A DNA stretch of 64,000 bases from Planomicrobium soli (lineage in GTDB: Bacteria; Bacillota; Bacilli; Bacillales_A; Planococcaceae), in NCBI RefSeq assembly GCF_003014655.1, contig NZ_PYAT01000003.1, positions 1-64,000 of the forward strand. The letters run 5' to 3'. Shown one piece after another: positions 58,581 to 64,000 of the stretch (position 1 is the first letter of the stretch; the number at the start of each line of letters is the position of its first letter). The notes beneath the pieces are model-generated. The model did not search any database and was not told the DNA's origin. It saw only the letters and a program-made list of their open reading frames with translations. A program made the position numbers and the translations under genes.

Positions 58581-59578
58581 TTATTTTAATGTATCTGTTT
58601 GTTTTGAGCGATTTGCTTCCATCCGTGATAAGACCTGTTCGTTGTCTTTGTTAGACAAATTGGTATAGAGGGAGGTAGTTTCAATGTTGCTGTGGCCTAA
58701 TTGATCACGCAGGAGAACGATACTGCCGCCATTGCGAATAAAGTCTGCCGCAAAGCTATGACGCAGTTTATGCGGACTAATGCCTTCTCCTTGTGCGAAG
58801 GCAGCCGTGTATTTGGTCACCAAGTTCTCGATGGCACGTCGGGAAAGAGAGCGGGTAGTACCGCCATAGAGAGTGACAAATAGGAAGGGGACTTCTTTCG
58901 TTCCGGTGTACCGGCTTTCCCGGATATCCAGGTAGGCTTTCACATGCTGTATTGCTTGATCCATGACCCGAACGGTGTCCTCTGTCGAGCCTTTTCGCTT
59001 GATGTCGATCAATTGCTTCTTGAGGTTGATTTTCTTTACGAGAATGCGTGCCATTTCACCGAGACGGATGCCGCTTCCAAGAAAAAGGGAGAGGATGGTC
59101 AAATCCCGCTCCTTGTCCCGTTTAAACCGCTGACGTGCAAGCGCACTCTCCAATGTTGCTTCGGGTAGAAGTAGGATTCGCCGTCCTTGTTTTCCGTCTC
59201 TTTCGTTAAATAATTGAAGAGAGATTTCAGCGCATTAACGGATAGCATGACGACCGCATTGCCGCGCTTTTTCACGGTGTTGTTCTCCTGAGTGAGGGAT
59301 TCCTCTCTCAGGAATTCAATGTAGTGCTCCACGTCCTGCTTCTTCAGTTCCGCCAATACGGAATAGGGGATGGAAGCGGTATTCGAAACCTCTGCCAGGT
59401 CTTCCCGGAGCAGCCACTGGAAAAAGTGCTGGTAGCGGTAGAGGTACTGCAGCAACGTATCCGCCGACAGGCCGGCCCGCTTTTTGGAGCGGACATATTC
59501 GACGACATAGAAGGGCATATCTCTCAGCTGATTTTCAATCCGCTGGAGGATCTGGAGTTCTTCGGGTGTCAGTGCCAT
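58581..59578 (-). pseudogene. XerS-like tyrosine recombinase, frameshifted into two frames
   Basis: N-terminal frame (59099-59578): EELQILQRIENQLRDMPFYVVEYVRSKKRAGLSADTLLQYLYRYQHFFQWLL, a SAM-like core-binding domain. C-terminal frame (58581-59153): the catalytic domain with Arg in SGIRLGEMARI, the HKLRHSFAADF box, GHSNIETTSLYTNL with His and the nucleophile Tyr. The frames join near 59150 by loss of one base (after YFYP, before ATLESALARQRF). The whole would be about 340 residues, XerS-sized. The second half has no ribosome binding site, so the gene is probably inactive unless a frameshift is programmed. Confidence 0.8.
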
Positions 59579-59612
59579 GGTTTATTTCTCCTTTAAGTTA
59601 TTCTAAGTATAT

Positions 59613-59638
59613 GTTCGCAAAATGTAATTTAAACGAAC
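59613..59638 (+). repeat. A-family site just upstream of the recombinase gene
   Basis: GTTCGCAAAA-TGTAAT-TTAAACGAAC. Its reverse complement shares GTTCGTTTAA and CGAAC with the island copies. Confidence 0.65.
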
Positions 59639-59691
59639 AAATAAAGTGACCACAAAGAACCTTAGGAAATAACTTCAAAAGGGGTTAAGTT

Positions 59692-60159
59692 ATGAATTTG
59701 AAAGAACCGGCTTTTATGTTAAAGCTATGTGGAAGAGAATTTTTTAATGAAGAGCTTTCTTGTTTAGGTTGGCAATTAGCAGAAATTCTTAATCCCCTTA
59801 AGGACTATACACAGTTCCATGAATGGTATATTTTCGATGTGACAGCAACTAGCAAAGCAGCTATTACCGAATTGTTTCCTAAGAATCCACAAGAATCTTT
59901 TGTTGTCTTATCGACCGATGAATTGATCGACACAGTTAAAAGAGTCATACAATTTGAATCAGGAGTATTCATAGCGGTGCAAAAAGGAAAAGAAGTAAAT
60001 TGGGATGTCGATCATTTACCCGATACTGAAGAAAATGAAGGGTTACAACATCCATTAGCAGAAATAGAAATACGTCCTTTTGATTATTCGTATTTTGAGA
60101 TTTACGGTAATAACAATAAAGTGAAAAAAACAATATTAAACTATTTTGGTGAAAATTAA
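59692..60159 (+). CDS. Hypothetical soluble protein of the island
   Basis: 155 residues, not recognised. Alternating strands and helices (FMLKLCGREFFNEELSCLGWQLAEIL, ESFVVLSTDELIDTVKRVIQFESGVFIAVQK), acidic overall, of immunity-protein type. AAAAGGGG precedes the ATG. It is the first gene beyond the recombinase on the plus strand. Confidence 0.55.
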   Translation: MNLKEPAFMLKLCGREFFNEELSCLGWQLAEILNPLKDYTQFHEWYIFDVTATSKAAITELFPKNPQESFVVLSTDELIDTVKRVIQFESGVFIAVQKGKEVNWDVDHLPDTEENEGLQHPLAEIEIRPFDYSYFEIYGNNNKVKKTILNYFGEN

Positions 60160-60231
60160 ATCTAAGAGTTAAGAAAGCTTTATAAGTATCGGATTTACAT
60201 ACAATTTCGCGAAGAAATGGAGTGTATACAG

Positions 60232-60648
60232 ATGTCTAGCGAGAACGTTATACGAATCACCGGAGAGCCGTTAGAAAGCTATAAAGAAGTCTTGAATTTA
60301 TACGAGGAACTGGGTTGGAATTCTTTGGGCTTGACGGAAGCGGATTTCGAAAAAATGTACAGTCAAAGCTGGTTTGTGGCATTTGCTTATAGTAATGATC
60401 AAATGGTCGGTATAGGCCGAATCATTTCGGACGGCGTGGTTACAGGAATTATTTGCGGTCTGGGCGTTAAGCCGAGTTATCAGCAATCCGGTATCGGCAA
60501 ACGGCTAATGAACGAGCTGATCCATCAATGCTTAAAGAACGGAATCAAACCGCAATTGATTTGTGTAGAAAGTTTAAAACCGTATTACGAAGCAATGGGT
60601 TTTAAGAAGTTTGCGAGCGGCATGACATGGAGCGGCGGCAACTCATGA
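60232..60648 (+). CDS. GNAT-family N-acetyltransferase
   Basis: 138 residues with the GNAT fold: MVGIGRIISDGVVTGIICGLGVKPSYQQSGIGKRLMNELIHQ contains the acetyl-CoA loop (QQSGIGKRL), and FKKFASGMTW ends it. It acetylates an unknown small molecule or protein. The ATG at 60232 has GGAG 9 nt upstream. It lies about 75 bp before the last dif-like site. Confidence 0.82.
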   Translation: MSSENVIRITGEPLESYKEVLNLYEELGWNSLGLTEADFEKMYSQSWFVAFAYSNDQMVGIGRIISDGVVTGIICGLGVKPSYQQSGIGKRLMNELIHQCLKNGIKPQLICVESLKPYYEAMGFKKFASGMTWSGGNS

Positions 60649-60722
60649 AAAAAGAGATAATGCTAAGCTATAAAGATAGAAGAGGCATCAAATAAGCAGT
60701 CTTCTATTATTATCAATATTTT

Positions 60723-60750
60723 AGTTGACATAATATAAATTATCGGAAGT
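60723..60750 (+). repeat. dif-like site (C family), closest to Bacillus dif
   Basis: AGTTGACATAA-TATAAA-TTATCGGAAGT. As I recall B. subtilis dif in this orientation (AGTTTACATAA-TATATA-TTCTAGGAAGT), it differs at only a few positions. Confidence 0.7.
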
Positions 60751-61089
60751 AACGTTTCATTTAATAAGTATACTTTTAATAGTGAGACGAAGCGGATTTT
60801 CACACTTGTTTTGGTTTTTTAACCTAAATTTTGAATTATGCTGTTTATCGATACATTACACACTTAATTTGAATTTCAATGTTCTTTTGTTGATTTCTTC
60901 TCGCAGCAAGATTTGTTTTCATAAATTGTATGCGTTAAAAATAATCTGTTTCATAATCAATTAAACTTAAGCGCAGCAACTCGTTGGAAATTGCTGCGCT
61001 TTGTGTTTGTAATTTCAGTTGCACGTCTCATAACTAAGTTTGACTAAACAAATCTCTCTATCTAATCTTTACATATTCAACTTATAAAT
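60751..61089. other. Intergenic right edge of the island
   Basis: It holds a degenerate A-like sequence (AAGTATACTTTTAA near 60764) and the terminator at 60970. A 60-codon frame here is not convincing. Nothing else is seen. Confidence 0.4.
60970..61004. terminator. Terminator for the VOC gene
   Basis: AGCGCAGCAA and TTGCTGCGCT arms, downstream of the minus-strand gene. Confidence 0.7.
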
Positions 61090-61479
61090 CTACATAATCA
61101 ATAAATTCCACCGATGTCCGTCCACATCACAAAATCCTGCTCCGTAAAACCCATTGCGTTCACCAGGCTCTGAAAATACTGTCCCGCCAGCTGCTTCCAC
61201 TTTCTGGATGAATTCTTGGACTTCTTCTTGCGAATCTGCAGAGATTGACAAAATCACTTCCGAACTTGAGCTCGTATCGGTCACCGCAATGCCTGTAAAC
61301 GCTCTAAATGCCTCTTCTGGAAACAACATGACCATGACATTATGATCGCCGACCACAACTCCAGCCATTTCCTCGCTGTCTGAAAATCGTTCATTTACCG
61401 TGAATCCAAGGGTTTTAAAGAAGTTCTTCGACTTTTGGAGATCTTTCACCGGTAAATTGATCCAACATTCTTTTGCCAT
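61090..61479 (-). CDS. VOC-superfamily (glyoxalase-like) protein
   Basis: 129 residues: AKECWINLPVKDLQKSKNFFKTLGFTVNE at the start and GFCDVDGHRWNLLIM at the end are standard for the vicinal-oxygen-chelate fold (two beta-alpha-beta-beta-beta modules). Such proteins are metal enzymes or drug-binding proteins; the substrate is unknown. The ATG at 61479 follows ATGGAGGA. A single gene on the minus strand. Confidence 0.85.
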   Translation of the reverse strand: MAKECWINLPVKDLQKSKNFFKTLGFTVNERFSDSEEMAGVVVGDHNVMVMLFPEEAFRAFTGIAVTDTSSSSEVILSISADSQEEVQEFIQKVEAAGGTVFSEPGERNGFYGAGFCDVDGHRWNLLIM

Positions 61480-61594
61480 CCAACATTCCTCCATTCTATT
61501 AGCCTATCATTGGTACCGCTGTCGATTACCTTAAAGAAAAAATCTGAGGTTTAATATATCAGAATCTATGATATAAATTAAAAAGACTGAATAT

Positions 61595-62485
61595 TCAAGG
61601 CAGTATTTTTACTTCAGGCTCATTTACCGGTTTCTCTGGCCAATTTACAAGAAAAATACCACTAAAGATCAGCATGCCGCCCACGAGCAACGTATAGTTG
61701 AGCTGTTCTCCTAAGATAGCCCAGCCGCTTATAACGCCAAAAAACGGCGCCAGAAACAAAAATGCGCTGACTTTCCCCGGGTTTCCTTTTTGCAATAAAT
61801 AAAACCAGATGGCAAATTGAACGATTGAAGCCATAATCGTAAGCCATAAAATGATCGACACTGACGTTAAATTGAGACTTAGCTTCGCATCTTCCAATAA
61901 AGCACTGCCAAGCAGCAATAAAATGCCGCCAAACAGCATTTGGTATGCCGTCAGCACCCACGTGTCGAAGCGGTTTCCCCACTTCTTGATTAATAACGTT
62001 GAAATGGCCCATGAAACTGCACTGGAAATACCGAAAAGCGTACCGATTTCCAGTTTAAGTTCTCCACCCATCGTAACCACAACGCCGATAAACCCTATAA
62101 TAACCCCTGCCCATTGAACAACTCGGTACCGAATGCCGAGGGTCAGTGTACCGAATATGACAACTAACAACGGATTCATAAAAGTTAAAATGGCGGATTC
62201 TCCAGCCGTAATTGTCCGCAAACTGAGAAAAATCGCACCCATGACCCCCGCCGTCTGGAAAGCGCCAATCCAAAAAATGCGCAGCCAGTCTTGAAGCTGT
62301 TTTGGTTTTGGGCGTTTTAACACCGTGACAATCGCTATCATTAATATTCCGGCCAACGTAAACCGGATGCCCACCAAAAGCAGCGGGGACACATAGCTTA
62401 TTCCGATTTTGCCAACTGCAAAAGATGAACCCATTAAACTTGTCGTAATTACGACCAAGAGTGCAAATGCCGCTTTACTAGTCAA
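61595..62485 (-). CDS. EamA/DMT-family transporter, 10 TM
   Basis: 296 residues with two EamA repeats (AFALLVVITTSLMGSSFAVGKIG at the start; the second from GTLFGISSAVSWAISTLLIKKWG). It exports an unknown metabolite. The start is taken as TTG at 62485, with AGGGGAATGG upstream; the longer open frame toward 62770 is antisense to the aldo/keto reductase gene and is not coding. It is divergent from that gene. Confidence 0.85.
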   Translation of the reverse strand: MTSKAAFALLVVITTSLMGSSFAVGKIGISYVSPLLLVGIRFTLAGILMIAIVTVLKRPKPKQLQDWLRIFWIGAFQTAGVMGAIFLSLRTITAGESAILTFMNPLLVVIFGTLTLGIRYRVVQWAGVIIGFIGVVVTMGGELKLEIGTLFGISSAVSWAISTLLIKKWGNRFDTWVLTAYQMLFGGILLLLGSALLEDAKLSLNLTSVSIILWLTIMASIVQFAIWFYLLQKGNPGKVSAFLFLAPFFGVISGWAILGEQLNYTLLVGGMLIFSGIFLVNWPEKPVNEPEVKILP

Positions 62486-62626
62486 ATTCCATTCCCCTAA
62501 CTCCAGCTGCTGGTTTTCCCTTACATAGTTCTGCAGCCTGAACCGGATATCCTCTTTTTCCTTGTTTTGAATAAAGGATGAAGGGAAAAGAATAGAACAC
62601 GAACCAGACAGAAAGGATGCGATGAT

Positions 62627-63508
62627 TTGGACAAGCAAGCAATCCACCAAGCGCTGCAGCAAAAGACCATCACCTTGCAGGATGGCACCCGCCTCCCTGC
62701 TCTTGGTCAAGGTACCTGGACCACTGGTGACCATAAGGCCAACAAGGAGGAAGAAATTGAGGCACTGCAATTAGGGATCGAACTCGGAATGACGGTAATT
62801 GATACGGCAGAAATGTACGGAGACGGAAAATCGGAACGCCTCGTCGGCGAAGCGATTCAAGGAAGGCGCGACAGCGTCTTTTTGGTATCCAAAGTCTATC
62901 CGCAGAACGCTGGGCGTAAAAACCTCATTAAAGCGTGTGAAAACAGTTTAAAAAGGCTGAATACCGATTCGCTTGATTTGTATTTGCTGCATTGGCGCGG
63001 TCGCGTGCCGCTGGCTGAAACCGTCGAAGGCATGGAAGCGCTGAAAGCGGAAGGCAAAATCAAGCGCTGGGGCGTCTCGAATTTCGATACCGAGGATATG
63101 GAAGAATTATGGAGTGTGCCATACGGCCAGAATTGCGCAACAAACCAAGTGCTGTATCATCTTGGATCGCGCGGCATCGAATTTGATCTGATGGATTGGC
63201 ACAAAAAAAACAACATTCCCATCATGGCTTATAGTCCACTTGCACAAGGCGGAACGCATCGGAGAGCGTTGACGACGAATGCGATCCTCGGGGAGATAGC
63301 GGATAACCACAATGCCGCTCCCCTTCAAATCGCTCTTGCCTGGACCCTCCGCTCCGGCAATGTACAGGCTATACCAAAAGCCGGGCAATCCGCACACGTG
63401 GTTGCAAATGCTGAAGCAGCTGCGATCCAGTTGACTCCGGAAGAATTAAAACTGCTTGATGAGGCATTTCCTGGACCGGGACAGAAAGAACCGCTTGATG
63501 TGATATAA
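62627..63508 (+). CDS. Aldo/keto reductase
   Basis: 293 residues of the AKR TIM-barrel family. The catalytic tetrad is visible: Asp59 (IDTAEMY), Tyr64, Lys89 (VSKVYP) and His122 (LLHWRGR); NADPH-binding loop near AIPKAGQSAHVVANAEA. It reduces aldehydes or ketones with NADPH. The start is TTG at 62627 after AAAGGATG. Terminator at 63538. Confidence 0.9.
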   Translation: MDKQAIHQALQQKTITLQDGTRLPALGQGTWTTGDHKANKEEEIEALQLGIELGMTVIDTAEMYGDGKSERLVGEAIQGRRDSVFLVSKVYPQNAGRKNLIKACENSLKRLNTDSLDLYLLHWRGRVPLAETVEGMEALKAEGKIKRWGVSNFDTEDMEELWSVPYGQNCATNQVLYHLGSRGIEFDLMDWHKKNNIPIMAYSPLAQGGTHRRALTTNAILGEIADNHNAAPLQIALAWTLRSGNVQAIPKAGQSAHVVANAEAAAIQLTPEELKLLDEAFPGPGQKEPLDVI

Positions 63509-63537
63509 CTTGAAACGAAGAATAAAATAACGAATCT

Positions 63538-63572
63538 AAAAAAGAGGAACCGCTCAAAGGTTCCTCTTTTTC
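63538..63572 (+). terminator. Terminator after the aldo/keto reductase gene
   Basis: AAAAAGAGGAACC-GCTCAAA-GGTTCCTCTTTTT. Confidence 0.88.
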
Positions 63573-63604
63573 ATGTACGACTTTTGTAAGGCAGAGCAGT
63601 CTAA

Positions 63605-64000
63605 TTATTTCTTATCCAACTCCAACCATGTTTCCAGCCATTCGCTCTGGTCTCCTTCAAAATAGTCATCTAAGAAAGACGCAAATGTTTGGCTGTCTAC
63701 ATGCTGAAACTGGTATTTGGTGTAGTAGGCCGCCAAAAAACGGAAAGCGGCTTCTTCACCGCCTTTATCATTGAAGAAATCCCTCAGCAAAAGAGGGGTC
63801 TTCCCATGGAGCGTAGCTCCGTAACTCCATTCATCCAATATATTTAAAGGGGTATTGGAATACTGGGCCGGCGTTTCCCTTTCCACAAATTCAATTGCCG
63901 GCTGGAATGCTTTGTCTTCATCTCCATAGTTTTCCGTAAGATAAGCGGATGCTGCGTAACTGGACAGGCTTGCACTTAGCCAGGCGTCTGTATAGGGGTC
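63605..64000 (-). CDS. M1-like metallopeptidase, C-terminal part (N-terminus beyond window)
   Basis: The frame is open to the right edge. About 131 residues are visible: DAWLSASLSSYAASAYLTENYGDEDKAF, NILDEWSYGATLHGKTPLLLRDFF, FASFLDDYFEGDQSEWLETWL. The order resembles the region after the HExxH motif of M1 peptidases. The segment that normally reads WL(N/D)EG(F/L)A has SAS in place of the glutamate-containing triplet, so the third zinc ligand may be missing. HExxH itself is outside the window. Confidence 0.6.
   Translation of the reverse strand, partial: DPYTDAWLSASLSSYAASAYLTENYGDEDKAFQPAIEFVERETPAQYSNTPLNILDEWSYGATLHGKTPLLLRDFFNDKGGEEAAFRFLAAYYTKYQFQHVDSQTFASFLDDYFEGDQSEWLETWLELDKK

Noticed and set aside
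60190-60217. Further dif-like match (GATTTACATAC...)
   Set aside because: Only the first arm is acceptable; the second arm does not fit.
60782-60964. Plus-strand frame of 60 codons
   Set aside because: AT-rich, low-complexity hydrophobic sequence with no ribosome binding site, between the last dif-like site and a terminator.
62486-62770. N-terminal extension of the minus-strand EamA gene
   Set aside because: It is antisense to the aldo/keto reductase start, and the added residues have no place in the EamA fold.

Overview
The window looks like chromosome from a low-to-mid GC Gram-positive of the order Bacillales, most likely Planococcaceae (Planococcus/Planomicrobium-like). The grounds are strong AGGAGG ribosome binding sites, frequent TTG/GTG starts, U-tailed hairpin terminators, an RsbR-type stressosome protein, an HPr with the regulatory Ser46, and a CcpA-type cre site. 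No rRNA, tRNA or CRISPR array was seen.

Layout. 1-3.5 kb: end of an IS1182-like transposase, a metallophosphatase, an RsbR paralogue, an OsmC-family gene with an in-frame TGA exactly at the catalytic cysteine position, and a GC-rich inverted-repeat element. 3.0-10.4 kb: an Lrp regulator with a divergent EamA exporter, then ptsI-ptsH facing a fruR-fruK-fruA operon, with DeoR-type operators and a cre site between them. 10.5-18.7 kb: a histidine phosphatase lacking a normal start codon, an SDR, small membrane proteins, an A-rich non-coding stretch, an AarF/UbiB-like kinase and a DnaQ-like exonuclease. 21.4-25.4 kb: Lrp/MBL hydrolase, an ArsR/MFS efflux pair with two palindromic operators, and a DHFR-like protein. 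26.8-32.2 kb: a giant DUF5724/DUF4132-like protein with a small partner. 37.4-41.3 kb: a secreted nuclease-like lipoprotein, EamA, a YbaK/ProX deacylase and LysR. 44.3-48.4 kb: a two-component system with a predicted two-promoter regulon (a VTT membrane protein and a secreted repeat protein). 49.3-50.8 kb: a sugar-dehydrogenase lipoprotein. 61.1-64 kb: ordinary chromosomal genes.

The accessory island (about 19-21.4 and 41-60.8 kb) is the most unusual part. It holds many small single-gene units, several resembling toxin-immunity families (WapI-like, DUF2750, DUF6678, DUF3953; a SUKH protein lies just outside). A 32-bp palindrome (family B, GAATGTAACTTA-N8-TAAGTTACATTC; 13 clear copies) follows many of these units, usually 1-90 bp after the stop codon. 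Two further site families occur: ten dif-like sites (family C) and GTTCG...CGAAC palindromes (family A). Family A also flanks a XerS-like tyrosine recombinase gene that carries a frameshift. The recurring order is dif-like site, terminator, A site, small gene(s), B palindrome. This suggests an integron-like or Xer-driven cassette island in a Gram-positive, now partly decayed. Several of its genes are interrupted by stops or frameshifts.

The second highlight is the OsmC gene. UGA replaces the peroxidatic cysteine codon, and a perfect 7-bp GC stem with a UGGAA loop lies 25 nt downstream, as expected of a bacterial SECIS element. Three genes in the window appear to start at ATT or ATA. All functional statements rest on reading the sequence and on recalled family knowledge; no database search was possible.
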